This document shows, in pieces, positions 37,866 through 47,507 of a stretch of 64,000 bases of DNA. The first letter of the stretch is position 1. Every line of letters starts with the position of its first letter. The notes below the pieces were generated by a model, which saw nothing but the letters and a program-made list of their open reading frames with translations, made no database searches and was not told where the DNA came from. Position numbers and translations under genes: made by a program. This DNA comes from Enterococcus sp. DIV0660C (GTDB lineage Bacteria > Bacillota > Bacilli > Lactobacillales > Enterococcaceae), in assembly GCF_017316125.1 (NCBI RefSeq), contig NZ_JAFLWA010000008.1:1-64000 (forward strand), given 5' to 3'.

Positions 37866-39182
37866 TCAAACAGTAACATTTGTATCTTGAAGAGTAGTTT
37901 CGTGATTTTCTGATGTTCCATATTTTTTTTGCAATCGCATCATAATAATCCCAGCAATTGTCGCCAATAAGACGATTCCAGCAAAACCAATCATTGAAGA
38001 CTGAATCCGTTCTGGCATCACTAGGTAAGGTGTAACGAAGGCGAAAAGCCCACAACATAAACGGGAGAAGCCGTTAATGAATCCTTGCAAAGAAGCTCTG
38101 GTTTCTGCCGGAAACGATTCTTGTGTCCATACCTTGTAGATTGCTTCGCCTGCTAAAGGATTTCCAAAATTATAAAAGGCGATCGTAATAGCCAAAGCGA
38201 TGAAGCCCGCACCACCACCAAGCAAAGCCATACCGACCATTGCTGCAAATTGAACGAAGGCACCAACAAAGAAAGCTTTGTTACGATATTTTCCACCAGC
38301 AATTGAAGTGAAAACAATCGTTGTTGCTAAAGAAACAACGTTCAAGACAATTCCTAGACCAGTAGCTTGTGTTTGACTCGCACCAGCATTTGTTAACGCA
38401 TATGTTTGAAATTGTCCCCACGTATTGGCTAATAAATTCCAACAGATATAAAAAGTAAGAATAGTGAAAAAGAAGCCGAGATATTTGCGTTTGTTTTCAC
38501 CAAAAAGAACCGTTTTGAATGAGACTTCTTGTCCTTCTTGTGTGATGGCTTTATTGACTGCTTGTCGAGCATTTCCTTCTTCATGGAAACGTTTGAATTT
38601 AGCTGAAAATGTACGCCATAGCCATGTGATAATTGCAAAACCAAACAAAATAGCAAACACGATCCGTGCACCCAATACACCCTCGATGCCAGAAAGCAAG
38701 AAAGAACAAATATAAGAAATAAATACACCAATTTGCCAAAAAATCTGAGTAGAAGAAACTAATTGCGCAGACGTTGTTTCATCAGGCGCATCATGTGAGA
38801 CAACCGTCAAACTAATTGGTAAATCGGCACCAGATGACAGGCCCATGACAATCACACCAGCTAACAACATCAAAAAATTCGTCGAAAACAAGCAGATGGC
38901 TGCACCAATCGCATAAAAAAGATTAAGCCAGTTAAAGGAACGAATTAATCCAAATCCTTTTGTAATATTTCCGGCAAATATTGAGCCAAAAGCAATCGCA
39001 AACGTTAATCCTCCAGAAAGAATCCCTACTTGACCAGTTGTTAGTTCTAATCCTTTTTGCCAAACTGGAATCGTTGCGGACAATCCAACGATACAGCCGG
39101 ATCCAAGCATGGATCCAATTCCTGCAGCCGTAGCTAAAGGAGAATATTCTTTGACGACTGAATTACTTTTTTTATTCAACAC
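37866..39182 (-). CDS. MFS transporter, probable sugar or glycoside uptake
   Basis: About 438 residues with twelve predicted transmembrane helices and the MFS loop GNITKGFGLIRSFNWLNLFY between helices 2 and 3. The substrate is unknown; neighbours suggest a rhamnose-containing glycoside. The start is uncertain: GGAG lies just before candidate GTG (39182) and TTG (39179) codons, while the first GTG of the open frame overlaps that site. Its stop is 25 bases before the glycosidase start, so the two are in one transcript. Confidence 0.82.
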   Translation of the reverse strand: MLNKKSNSVVKEYSPLATAAGIGSMLGSGCIVGLSATIPVWQKGLELTTGQVGILSGGLTFAIAFGSIFAGNITKGFGLIRSFNWLNLFYAIGAAICLFSTNFLMLLAGVIVMGLSSGADLPISLTVVSHDAPDETTSAQLVSSTQIFWQIGVFISYICSFLLSGIEGVLGARIVFAILFGFAIITWLWRTFSAKFKRFHEEGNARQAVNKAITQEGQEVSFKTVLFGENKRKYLGFFFTILTFYICWNLLANTWGQFQTYALTNAGASQTQATGLGIVLNVVSLATTIVFTSIAGGKYRNKAFFVGAFVQFAAMVGMALLGGGAGFIALAITIAFYNFGNPLAGEAIYKVWTQESFPAETRASLQGFINGFSRLCCGLFAFVTPYLVMPERIQSSMIGFAGIVLLATIAGIIMMRLQKKYGTSENHETTLQDTNVTV

Positions 39183-39288
39183 AAACACTCCATTTCTTTT
39201 TTTAGCTGATCAGCTTACGAGGTAATTGTAAGCGCATCACGGCTTTTCAACCATGGTCTAATTCCAGATATTTTTAGCCAAACTACAG

Positions 39289-39324
39289 AAAAGACTTTCC
39301 TGCAAAAGCAGGAAAGTCTTTTCA
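39289..39324 (-). terminator. Intrinsic terminator at the araC-like gene end
   Basis: A 15-bp perfect stem (39289-39303 with 39308-39322) with an AAAA/TTTT loop, overlapping the stop codon and followed by TTTTCTG on the minus strand. It separates the regulator from the transporter-glycosidase genes. Confidence 0.8.
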
Positions 39325-40296
39325 CTTCTTCAACTGATTTCGTATTTGTTTTGGTGTTTTATCTGTGAATCTAGCAAATAATTTATAAAGAGAAGGCAAC
39401 GAATGAAAACCAACCTCATAAGCGATTTCTTCCATACTTTGATCTGTTTCTTTCATCAGTTCTAATGCCGTTTGATACTTAGCAGAATTGATCAACTCCT
39501 GAAATGTACGTCCAGTGTCTTTTTTTAATTTATTGCCCATATAATTTGCATTGTAACCAAATTTATTTGCTAACTCTTTCAAGCTGAGGTACCTAAAATT
39601 GGTTTCAATATATCGCATGATCTGAATGATTTCTTCATCCTTTTGCTGGTAATGATCTAAACGTTCTTCTTCAATCACACGAGTTAACTCGATCAACAAA
39701 AGGGAAAGCAACAGATTAGCTTCTCGCATATAGTATCTTTTCTTTTGCACATATTCGCCAATTAATTTGTGGAGAATGTTTTGAACTTCTTCATTTTTTC
39801 CACAATGAAAATGGATGAAAGCATCATGTTTCCCTGCTTTATTTGAAGCATTCATCAAAAACTCGTTCACCAATCCTGTTGATTTGACCATATTAATGAT
39901 GATATCGGTAGTAATCGACTCATCTTTTAATAAAATATTGATCAATAAATCGTGTGTGGTTAAAGGATCGATTCGTTGCACGATCTCTTTATCTAACAAA
40001 ATAATTTCGCCTTCATTCAACACTACTTTTTTTTCATTCACATACTGGGTACAGCTACCAGAAAGCATGTAATTAAATTCGACAAATTCATGTGTATGAT
40101 TCGGCATAGCAGAATAACGATGATGCTTATTGATAAAAATATTCCCTTCTTTAAAAAAATTAGTGCTCGGCATTTTAGGAATGTCCACCTTTTCAAACGG
40201 AAGATTTTGATCGTTCACATTATAGCCTTTTGTGCGCTGAATAATTTCAATTTCATTTTCTTGCAGAAACAATTCTTTCAATGCTTCATCTTTCAT
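39322..40296 (-). CDS. AraC-family transcriptional regulator
   Basis: 324-residue regulator with an N-terminal cupin sensor (MPNHTHEFVEFNYMLSGSCTQYVNEK, spanning roughly 65-95) and a C-terminal double helix-turn-helix (LKELANKFGYNANYMGNKLKK, then MEEIAYEVGFHSLPSLYKLF). Start at 40296 from AGGAGG seven bases upstream. It is transcribed toward the MFS-glycosidase-GPH genes but has its own terminator; by position it is the likely activator of that locus in response to a glycoside. Confidence 0.93.
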   Translation of the reverse strand: MKDEALKELFLQENEIEIIQRTKGYNVNDQNLPFEKVDIPKMPSTNFFKEGNIFINKHHRYSAMPNHTHEFVEFNYMLSGSCTQYVNEKKVVLNEGEIILLDKEIVQRIDPLTTHDLLINILLKDESITTDIIINMVKSTGLVNEFLMNASNKAGKHDAFIHFHCGKNEEVQNILHKLIGEYVQKKRYYMREANLLLSLLLIELTRVIEEERLDHYQQKDEEIIQIMRYIETNFRYLSLKELANKFGYNANYMGNKLKKDTGRTFQELINSAKYQTALELMKETDQSMEEIAYEVGFHSLPSLYKLFARFTDKTPKQIRNQLKK

Positions 40297-40440
40297 TTGA
40301 GTTCCTCCTGCTAAATTAAAGTAATGATTAGATGTGGTAAAGAAATTTTTCATTAGTAGAATAACATAACAAATAGTTTTCGCCCATCACACTTTCTCAG
40401 CGGTTTTATCTAGCGCAGATTCTTTATCGGTACCTTGACA

Positions 40441-40497
40441 TACGCAAAAAAAACAGCGCTACGGTATTCGTGATGAATTCCTTGCGCTAGTTTTTTC
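40441..40497 (-). terminator. Probable terminator after the gamma-carbonic-anhydrase-like gene
   Basis: AACTAGCGC pairs with GCGCTGTT (one bulge) across a long loop, followed by eight T residues on the minus strand. Confidence 0.6.
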
Positions 40498-40525
40498 TTT
40501 AGGCTTTGCTTCATGGATTATACCA

Positions 40526-41014
40526 TTATGCTTTGATTGAAATGTTTCCTGCTAAATAGTCTTTGCCTAACTCAATATAGTGCTGAATATTTGCCTGATT
40601 TTTTTGGATTTCTTCCTCCGTTAACGGACGGATCACTTTGGCTGGTCGCCCAAATGCCAACACATTTGGCGGGATCACTTTGCCTTCCGTTACCAAAGAT
40701 CCTGCGCCAATCAGACTATTTTCGCCGATCTGCGCATGATTCAAAATCGTTGAGCCCATCCCAATCAGTGCACCTTTTTCAATTTTACATCCGTGAAGCA
40801 AGCATTGATGACCGACCGTTACATTTTCTGCAATCTCTGTTGGTGCATCGTGATCTACATGGATAATCGTTCCATCTTGAATATTGCTTCCTTTTCCTAT
40901 CTTGATCCAATTACTATCTCCTCGCAAAACAGCTTGGTACCAAATCGTAACGTCTTTGGCTAAAGTAACATCACCAACTACTGTTGCATTTGGCGCAATA
41001 AATATTTTCTCCAT
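40526..41014 (-). CDS. Gamma-carbonic-anhydrase-like hexapeptide protein
   Basis: 162-residue left-handed beta-helix trimer protein of the YrdA/PaaY family. Candidate metal ligands: His in TIIHVDHD, and the two His of VGHQCLLHGC (five residues apart), matching the three-His zinc or iron site of gamma-class carbonic anhydrases. C-terminal FGRPAKVIRPL. Family members show carbonic anhydrase or thioesterase activity; which one is not visible. The start at 41014 has GGGAGG directly upstream. Monocistronic. Confidence 0.9.
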   Translation of the reverse strand: MEKIFIAPNATVVGDVTLAKDVTIWYQAVLRGDSNWIKIGKGSNIQDGTIIHVDHDAPTEIAENVTVGHQCLLHGCKIEKGALIGMGSTILNHAQIGENSLIGAGSLVTEGKVIPPNVLAFGRPAKVIRPLTEEEIQKNQANIQHYIELGKDYLAGNISIKA

Positions 41015-41089
41015 TTGCCTCCCACTTTCACTCATTCTTTGTTCAAAGTATAGCAATACTTTTCTGTGAATACTAGAAAAGAATCAATG

Positions 41090-41140
41090 AAAAAAGGTTG
41101 CAACAAAAGTCTACAGACTTCCTGTTACAACCTTACACTT
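41090..41140 (-). terminator. Intrinsic terminator after the 57-residue gene
   Basis: A 12-bp outer stem with one G-U and a 6-bp inner hairpin (AAGTCT / AGACTT), then six T residues on the minus strand. Confidence 0.75.
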
Positions 41141-41150
41141 GAGTTGAATC

Positions 41151-41324
41151 CTATAGTTGTTCTAAGACAACTTCATAAGCTTCAACTTGTGCGAGTAAAC
41201 GCTCGATTTGCACTTCGTTTTCGATAAAATTGATTGAATTACCTAATTCTTCTTGTCGGCGTGTTGTTAAACGGTCGATTTCTTTTTTAGCTTCAGCGAT
41301 TTGTTTATTTAGAAATTGTTCCAT
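41151..41324 (-). CDS. Small coiled-coil hypothetical protein
   Basis: 57 residues beginning MEQFLNKQIAEAKKEIDRL. It is highly charged with two heptad-like helices and no membrane segment or recognised motif. GGAG lies nine bases before this ATG; another ATG three codons upstream touches that site. It has its own terminator and sits between efrB and the carbonic-anhydrase-like gene. Function unknown; a small helical adaptor is possible. Confidence 0.7.
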   Translation of the reverse strand: MEQFLNKQIAEAKKEIDRLTTRRQEELGNSINFIENEVQIERLLAQVEAYEVVLEQL

Positions 41325-41429
41325 GTTTTCCATCTCCGTTTCTTCTTGATACTTTAACTGTATCACCAAGTTTTTGGAAAAACAAAAATTTCGCATTGAA
41401 GAATAATTTCCCGATTAACCAGTTAACTG

Positions 41430-43190
41430 TTACTCGACTTCTTCAGCAAATTGGCTGTTGTAAAGTTTCTCATAAAAACCACCTTGTGCAAGTAAACTTT
41501 CATGCGTTCCTTTTTCAATAATTGATCCTTGATCCATTACTAAAATCAAATCTGCCTCACGAATCGTCGATAATCGGTGCGCGATCACAAAACTTGTGCG
41601 CCCTTCCATGACACGATCCATTGCCTTTTGAATCAGAGCTTCAAGACGTGTATCAACTGAACTTGTTGCCTCATCCAAAATCAAAATCTTAGGATCAGAA
41701 ATCACTGCACGGGCAATCGTTAATAACTGCTTTTGACCAAGAGAAACATTGTCACCTTCAGCATTGATTTCCATGTCGTATCCGTCTGGCATCGTGCGAA
41801 TAAAGTGATCGACGTTCGCTGTCTTTGCCGCGTCGACGACTTCATAATCAGTGGCATCTAACTTCCCAAAACGAATGTTGTCTGCAATAGTTCCTTCGTA
41901 CAACCAAGCATCTTGTAATACCATGCCAAATAGCGATCGAACATCGCTTCGACTTAAGGATTTGGTGTCAATGCCATCAATTTTGATTGCACCACTGTTG
42001 ACATCATAAAAACGCATCAATAAATTGATCAAAGTCGTTTTCCCTGCACCAGTTGGCCCAACTACAGCCACCATTTGTCCTGCTTGGACTTCAAAATTCA
42101 AGTCTTGGATCAACGGTTTACTTGGATCGTAAGCAAAGTCAACATGTTCAAACGTGACCGCACCTTCAACAATTTCAGGTAAAGTCGCGTCGACTTCATT
42201 CAATGGTTCTTCTGCCTCATCAAGAATTTCAAATACTCGTTTTGTTGCTGCAGAAGCACTCTGTAGCACAGAAGAAAGTTGTGTGATATTTCCCATCGGT
42301 TGACTGATTTGCCAAATGTATTGAATAAACGCTTGAAGTTGCCCTACAACGATCACACCAGTGATAACATAAAAACTTCCCATGACAGCCATGCCAATAT
42401 ACGTTGCATAAGCAGTCAATTGAACTAATGGCATCATTAAACCAGAAATAAATGCCGCTTTAAAACCAAAGTACTTTAATTGATGGTTAACAGCTTTAAA
42501 ACCGTCTAGCGTTTGTTTTTCACGTCCATAAACTTTTAAAACAGTAAATCCTGTCATATTTTCTTGGACATATCCATTCAAATCACCAAGTGAATTTTGC
42601 ATATTTTGGAAATCTTTTTGCGATACATTCACAATTTTTTTAGAAATCCAAATAGAAGCTGGAATCATGATCATCGAGATGAGTGCCATGATTGGTTGAA
42701 TGTAAAACATCATTACTGCAGCCATTGCAATTGCAAGTATGGCATTAACAATGCCAATAAACGCTTGTTGTAATGCGCCACTCACAGCATCCACATCATT
42801 TGTTACCCGAGATAAAATATTTCCTTGTTGATTTTTATCAAAATAAGATACTGGCAAACGATTGATCTTTTCTTCAATATCACGACGCAAATCTTGCATT
42901 GCACTTTGCACCACATTCGTCATCAGCACCCCTGACAACAATTGTGAAACACAGTAACCGATTCCGACAATCGTGATCCAAATCAAGCATTGGATAATAT
43001 AAGAAAAGTTGATTGGTTCATTATTTGCTAAATTTCGACTGATTTCCGTTGTTGGCAACCCTGTCACGTAAGGAAGGGCTGCATTGAAAGCAACCGTTAA
43101 GACCGTAAATAAAAGGACCAAAATAAAAGTTGTTTTATACGGATTAATATAATGTGCCAGTCTTTTTAAAGAAGAAAATGTCTGTTTCAT
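41430..43190 (-). CDS. efrB: ABC multidrug exporter half, EfrB-like
   Basis: 586-residue half-transporter with six transmembrane helices (about 1-320) and a nucleotide-binding domain. Walker A GPTGAGKTTL; an altered signature NVSLGQKQLL in place of LSGGQ; Walker B ILILDEATSSVD with the catalytic Glu intact; H-loop IAHRLST. It pairs with the upstream subunit as a heterodimer. In E. faecalis, EfrAB exports fluoroquinolones, dyes and other drugs. The ATG at 43190 overlaps the efrA stop by four bases, indicating coupled translation; the longer open frame reads inside efrA. Confidence 0.88.
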   Translation of the reverse strand: MKQTFSSLKRLAHYINPYKTTFILVLLFTVLTVAFNAALPYVTGLPTTEISRNLANNEPINFSYIIQCLIWITIVGIGYCVSQLLSGVLMTNVVQSAMQDLRRDIEEKINRLPVSYFDKNQQGNILSRVTNDVDAVSGALQQAFIGIVNAILAIAMAAVMMFYIQPIMALISMIMIPASIWISKKIVNVSQKDFQNMQNSLGDLNGYVQENMTGFTVLKVYGREKQTLDGFKAVNHQLKYFGFKAAFISGLMMPLVQLTAYATYIGMAVMGSFYVITGVIVVGQLQAFIQYIWQISQPMGNITQLSSVLQSASAATKRVFEILDEAEEPLNEVDATLPEIVEGAVTFEHVDFAYDPSKPLIQDLNFEVQAGQMVAVVGPTGAGKTTLINLLMRFYDVNSGAIKIDGIDTKSLSRSDVRSLFGMVLQDAWLYEGTIADNIRFGKLDATDYEVVDAAKTANVDHFIRTMPDGYDMEINAEGDNVSLGQKQLLTIARAVISDPKILILDEATSSVDTRLEALIQKAMDRVMEGRTSFVIAHRLSTIREADLILVMDQGSIIEKGTHESLLAQGGFYEKLYNSQFAEEVE

Positions 43191-44917
43191 GCTAATTCCT
43201 CCTTCGATAGTTGAGAGGCGGCAATATCGTAATAGATTGGGCAAGTTTCCAGTAATTCACGGTGCGTACCCATTCCCACAACTTCCCCTTCGTTCAGCAC
43301 AACGATTTTGTCTGCGTGCATAATCGTTCCAACACGTTGTGCCACAATCAAAACAGTTGATTCCGTTGTTTCTTTCTTCAAGCGAGCACGAAGTTTTGCA
43401 TCTGTTTGGTAATCCAAAGCAGAGAAACTATCGTCAAAAATATAAATTTCTGGTCGGCGGATAATTGCGCGGGCAATGGCTAACCGTTGCTTTTGACCAC
43501 CAGAAAAGTTTGAACCCCCTTCTGAAAGATGTTCATTAAATCCATCTGGTTTACGAGAAATAAAGTCAGTCGCTTGTGCAATATCTGCTGCTGCTTTCAT
43601 TTCTTCATCTGTCGCATCTTCTTTTCCGTAACGAAGATTTTCTGCAATAGTTCCAGTGAACAGTAATGCTTTTTGCGGAATAAAACCGATTTTGTCACGT
43701 AAAGCACTTAAACGATAGTCGCGTACATCTACACCATCAATCAAAATTTCCCCTTCACTCACGTCATAAAAACGCGGGATCAATTGGATCAAAGTTGACT
43801 TACCACTCCCCGTACTTCCGATAAATGCAACCGTCTCACCGGGTGATGCGGTAAAACTCACATTGCGAATGACTGGTTCTTGTGCATGACCAGGATAAGC
43901 AAATGTTACATCCTTAAACTCAACAAATCCTTTTGTCTTTGTTTCTGAAACCCCGTCAGGATTTTCTGAGATCTCAGGCTGTGCATCTAAGGCTTCTTGG
44001 ATACGTGAAGCCGAAACAGCTGCTCTTGGATACATCATAAAGACACTTGCAAAAAGCATAAATGAGAAGAGTGCATGAAAAATATATTCGATAAATGCAA
44101 TCAAGTCCCCGACTTTTAATGCTCCGGCATCAATTTGTAGTGTCCCACTCCAAATAATCAAAACCATGACAATATTAAATAAGAAATAAAAACCTGGTTG
44201 CGCGACTGCCATCAAACGAAATAAACTTTTTGAGCTTGAAGCATAATTTTCATTAACTTCGCCAAAGCGTTTTTCTTCAAATTTTTCATTCACAAAAGCG
44301 CGAATGACACGCAGACCAGATAAATTTTCTCTTAATATGCTGTTGATTTTATCTAAGTTTTTTTGTTGCTTTTTGGATAATGGTTCAGAAACTTTTGCAA
44401 TTGCTATCACAGCAAGTAGTAAGAAAGGGAGCGCACCAACTACATAAAGCCCTAATCTTGCACTTGTCCGAACAACCATATATAAACTAACTGCAAACAT
44501 CATCGGTGTCATAAAACCAATTCGTAAAATATTTTGTAAAAACAGCATGATTTGATACGCATCATTCGTTGTACGCGTAATCAAAGAAGAAACACCTAAA
44601 TTTTCATACTCTTGATGCGAATAACTTTGAATTTTTTCAAATAAGTCATCGCGAATATCCGCAACGATATTTGTCGTGATTCTTGAGCCAAAATAGCCTA
44701 AAAGAATATTTAAAATAATTCCGATGACGGTAATCACGATCATGACGATTCCTTGTTGTTTAACGTAATCAAAATCATCTTGTAATATCCCAAAGTCGAT
44801 CATTCGTGCCAAAATTGTTGGTAAACCTAATTCAATGAGGATAAATCCAAATACACAAATAAAATTGAAAAGTAAAAATTTCTTATACCTCATTGTGTAG
44901 TGCCACATTAACTTCAC
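43187..44917 (-). CDS. efrA: ABC multidrug exporter half, EfrA-like
   Basis: 576-residue half-transporter: six transmembrane helices (1-310), Walker A GSTGSGKST (367-375), canonical signature FSGGQKQ (471-477), Walker B IYIFDDSFSALD in which Asp496 replaces the catalytic Glu, and IVAQRVG with Gln in place of the switch His. So it supplies the degenerate ATP site typical of heterodimeric exporters. It begins at a GTG with GGGAG about eight bases upstream. First gene of the efrAB pair, divergent from rpoY-rnjA. Confidence 0.88.
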   Translation of the reverse strand: MKLMWHYTMRYKKFLLFNFICVFGFILIELGLPTILARMIDFGILQDDFDYVKQQGIVMIVITVIGIILNILLGYFGSRITTNIVADIRDDLFEKIQSYSHQEYENLGVSSLITRTTNDAYQIMLFLQNILRIGFMTPMMFAVSLYMVVRTSARLGLYVVGALPFLLLAVIAIAKVSEPLSKKQQKNLDKINSILRENLSGLRVIRAFVNEKFEEKRFGEVNENYASSSKSLFRLMAVAQPGFYFLFNIVMVLIIWSGTLQIDAGALKVGDLIAFIEYIFHALFSFMLFASVFMMYPRAAVSASRIQEALDAQPEISENPDGVSETKTKGFVEFKDVTFAYPGHAQEPVIRNVSFTASPGETVAFIGSTGSGKSTLIQLIPRFYDVSEGEILIDGVDVRDYRLSALRDKIGFIPQKALLFTGTIAENLRYGKEDATDEEMKAAADIAQATDFISRKPDGFNEHLSEGGSNFSGGQKQRLAIARAIIRRPEIYIFDDSFSALDYQTDAKLRARLKKETTESTVLIVAQRVGTIMHADKIVVLNEGEVVGMGTHRELLETCPIYYDIAASQLSKEELA

Positions 44918-45300
44918 TTTCTCATCTCCCTTTTAAAAATTTCATTTTTTTGCCATTAAAACCCATGATAGCACACTAAAATCCTTATTAGAACACTTCT
45001 CGTTCAAAAAAATATTGGAAATAAATCCCCAACATTTTTTTAAGACTCTGTTGTTGATTTCTATACTTATTCCCCAATTTGTGCTAGAATAACAAGTAAT
45101 TATTGTATAATTTTTTATACAAAGGTACGGTTGAAAAAAATTCCGAACAGAACAAGCAAAGCGAGGCTTGTCTCTTTGATCCAAATAATTAATTTGAGTC
45201 AAAGCATATCAAAATTCAGGTGGCTTGCCCACTCGTTTTGTGTTGTCTAAAAAATCAACTAGCTAAATTCCTGCATATGCAGATAAAGGAGACAAAATAA
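44918..45300. other. 383-base gap between efrA and rpoY
   Basis: Contains the divergent promoters. For rpoY-rnjA an extended -10 (TGCTAGAAT, 45082-45090) is visible, giving a leader of about 200 bases with two hairpins (see below). No -35/-10 pair for efrA was identified with confidence. The open frame on the minus strand (44942-45202) has no ribosome site and is not called. Confidence 0.55.
45153..45200 (+). promoter_or_regulatory. Structured leader of rpoY-rnjA
   Basis: Two adjacent hairpins: ACAAGC / GCTTGT (45151-45172 region) and CTTTGATCCAAAT / ATTTGAGTCAAAG (about 45174-45200, one two-base internal loop). No terminator T run follows, so they may serve mRNA stability or autoregulation; inference. 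Confidence 0.45.
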
Positions 45301-45513
45301 ATGATTTACAAAGTTTACTATCAAGAATCAAAAATCCGTAACCCAAAACGGGAAGAAACACAAGTTCTTTACATTGATGCGAAAGATGATGTCGAAGCAC
45401 GACAACGCGTCGAAGAAAATACCCCATACAATATTGAGTTCGTTCAACTTCTAGAAGGAAATCACCTAGAATACGAAAAAGAGAACGTTCAATTTACTTT
45501 AGTGGAGTTTTAA
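45301..45513 (+). CDS. rpoY: RNA polymerase epsilon subunit
   Basis: 70-residue DUF1447 protein, the epsilon subunit that binds the RNA polymerase core in Bacillota. Recognisable by [20 protein letters not shown] and [22 protein letters not shown] (two blocks). AAAGGAG precedes the ATG. The stop is one base before the rnjA start, and the rpoY-rnjA pairing is conserved in Bacillota. Confidence 0.97.
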   Translation: MIYKVYYQESKIRNPKREETQVLYIDAKDDVEARQRVEENTPYNIEFVQLLEGNHLEYEKENVQFTLVEF

Positions 45514-45514
45514 G

Positions 45515-47197
45515 ATGAAACTTTCCATCAAAAATAATGAGACAGGCGTCTTTGCAATTGGTGGATTAGGTGAAATCGGGAAAAACACGTATGGGGTACA
45601 ATTTCAAGATGAAATCATCCTTATTGATGCTGGAATTAAATTCCCAGAAGATGATTTACTTGGAATTGACTATGTGATTCCTGACTACAGCTACATCGTT
45701 CAAAACATACACAAAGTAAAGGCCCTTGTGATCACTCACGGACATGAAGATCATATCGGTGGTATTCCTTATCTTTTGAAGCAAGTAAATATTCCTATTT
45801 ACGCTGGGCCTCTTGCATTAGCTTTGATCACAAATAAATTGGATGAACATGGCTTGCTTCGTGATGCTGAGCTTCACGAAATCAATGAAGATACGGTTAT
45901 CCGTTTTAGAAAAACATCCGTTAGCTTTTTCCGTACAACCCATAGTATTCCAGATGCTTTAGGTGTTGTGGTTAAAACACCATCAGGAAATATCGTTGCA
46001 ACAGGTGACTTCAAATTTGATTTTACCCCCGTTGGCGAACCAGCTAACTTGCACAAGATGGCACGTATTGGTGAAGAAGGCGTTCTATGTTTACTATCTG
46101 ATAGTACAAATGCTGAAATACCAACTTTTACGAAGTCAGAAAAAACGATTGGCATGTCAATTTTAAAAATCTTTGAGAAAATTGAAGGACGTATTATTTT
46201 TGCCAGCTTTGCTTCAAATATCTTTCGTTTACAACAAGCCGCAGATGCCGCAGTTGCAACTGGACGAAAAATTGCGGTCTTTGGTCGTAGTATGGAAAAT
46301 GCAATCGTTAATGGCCAACGTCTAGGCTACATCAACGTTCCTGAGGGTACATTTGTCGATGCGCATGAGATCAATCGTTTGCCTGCAAACGAAACAATGA
46401 TTTTATGTACTGGTTCTCAAGGTGAACCAATGGCTGCTCTTAGTCGTATCGCGAATGGAACTCACCGTCAGATTCAAATCCAACCAGATGATACCGTGAT
46501 TTTTTCAAGCTCACCAATTCCAGGAAATACAACAAGTGTCAATCACTTGATCAATTTACTGTCCGAAGCTGGTGCTGAAGTTATTCACGGAAAAATCAAC
46601 AACATCCACACTTCTGGTCATGGTGGCCAAGAAGAACAAAAATTGATGTTGCGTTTAATCAAGCCAAAATATTTCATTCCCGTTCATGGTGAATTTCGAA
46701 TGTTAAAAATCCATGCTTCCTTAGCACAAGATGTAGGTGTTCCTGCTGAAAACTGTTTTATTATGGAAAATGGTGATGTCTTAGCATTAACTGCAGACTC
46801 TGCTCGACCAGCTGGACACTTTATTTCTGGCGATGTCTATATTGACGGTAGCGGAATCGGTGATATCGGTAATGTTGTCTTGCGTGATCGCCACACCTTA
46901 TCTCAAGAAGGACTTGTATTAGCTGTTGCTACAGTTGATATCAAGAAAAAAGAAATTTTGGCTGGTCCAGATATCTTATCACGCGGCTTCGTTTATATGC
47001 GGGAATCTGGTGAGATGATCAACGAAGCACAACGAATTTTATTCCACGCCTTAAGAGAATGCTTGAACGCACCTGATTGCTCAGAGCATAAACTAAAAGA
47101 AGCAATGACTAGTGCATTACAACCTTTCTTGTTTGATCGTACAGAAAGACATCCAATGATTTTACCGATGATTATGACTCCTGATGTGGATGAATAA
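45515..47197 (+). CDS. rnjA: Ribonuclease J1
   Basis: 560-residue metallo-beta-lactamase/beta-CASP ribonuclease with 5'-to-3' exonuclease and endonuclease activity, central to mRNA turnover and rRNA maturation. Zinc motif HGHEDHIGG (75-83), [17 protein letters not shown], beta-CASP block [20 protein letters not shown], and PVHGEFRML. The C-terminal domain for oligomerisation is present. The ATG is one base after the rpoY stop, with GTGGAG inside rpoY as ribosome site. Confidence 0.97.
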   Translation: MKLSIKNNETGVFAIGGLGEIGKNTYGVQFQDEIILIDAGIKFPEDDLLGIDYVIPDYSYIVQNIHKVKALVITHGHEDHIGGIPYLLKQVNIPIYAGPLALALITNKLDEHGLLRDAELHEINEDTVIRFRKTSVSFFRTTHSIPDALGVVVKTPSGNIVATGDFKFDFTPVGEPANLHKMARIGEEGVLCLLSDSTNAEIPTFTKSEKTIGMSILKIFEKIEGRIIFASFASNIFRLQQAADAAVATGRKIAVFGRSMENAIVNGQRLGYINVPEGTFVDAHEINRLPANETMILCTGSQGEPMAALSRIANGTHRQIQIQPDDTVIFSSSPIPGNTTSVNHLINLLSEAGAEVIHGKINNIHTSGHGGQEEQKLMLRLIKPKYFIPVHGEFRMLKIHASLAQDVGVPAENCFIMENGDVLALTADSARPAGHFISGDVYIDGSGIGDIGNVVLRDRHTLSQEGLVLAVATVDIKKKEILAGPDILSRGFVYMRESGEMINEAQRILFHALRECLNAPDCSEHKLKEAMTSALQPFLFDRTERHPMILPMIMTPDVDE

Positions 47198-47230
47198 TCT
47201 TTGGACTATTCCCACAAAATAAATAAGAAC

Positions 47231-47286
47231 AAAACACCGCTGTTGCTGCATTTGATAATGAGGTAACACGGTGTTTTTTTGTTTTC
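47231..47286 (+). terminator. Intrinsic terminator after rnjA
   Basis: A 9-bp stem (AAAACACCG / CGGTGTTTT) with a TGTT / AACA inner pairing and a long T run on the plus strand. The remaining bases up to the csp terminator show nothing recognisable. Confidence 0.82.
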
Positions 47287-47452
47287 AAAATGACTCAACT
47301 ATCAGAAAGATCAGAAATTAGTTTGTGACTTTCAAATTGTTTAGCTATTTCTGAATATATCTATTTATAATTATTCTTTTGTTTCATTAGGAGTTTTTCT
47401 CTTAATAAAAGACGCTCTTGTCTTCCGTAGTGATTCCCTATTAAGTATAGAT

Positions 47453-47493
47453 AAAAAAGACAGTAACCACATCAAGTGCAGTTACTGCCTTTT
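47453..47493 (-). terminator. Intrinsic terminator after the cold-shock gene
   Basis: A 13-bp stem with one G-U pair (arms 47455-47467 and 47481-47493), T run on the minus strand. Confidence 0.82.
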
Positions 47494-47507
47494 GGATATT
47501 GAGTAAA

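Noticed and set aside
39215-39245. Half-match to a cre site upstream of the MFS gene (TGTAAGCG)
   Set aside because: Only one half of the consensus fits; the other half has three mismatches, so it was not called as a feature.
44942-45202. Minus-strand 86-codon ORF between efrA and rpoY
   Set aside because: Antisense to the rpoY leader, no ribosome site and no recognisable protein features.
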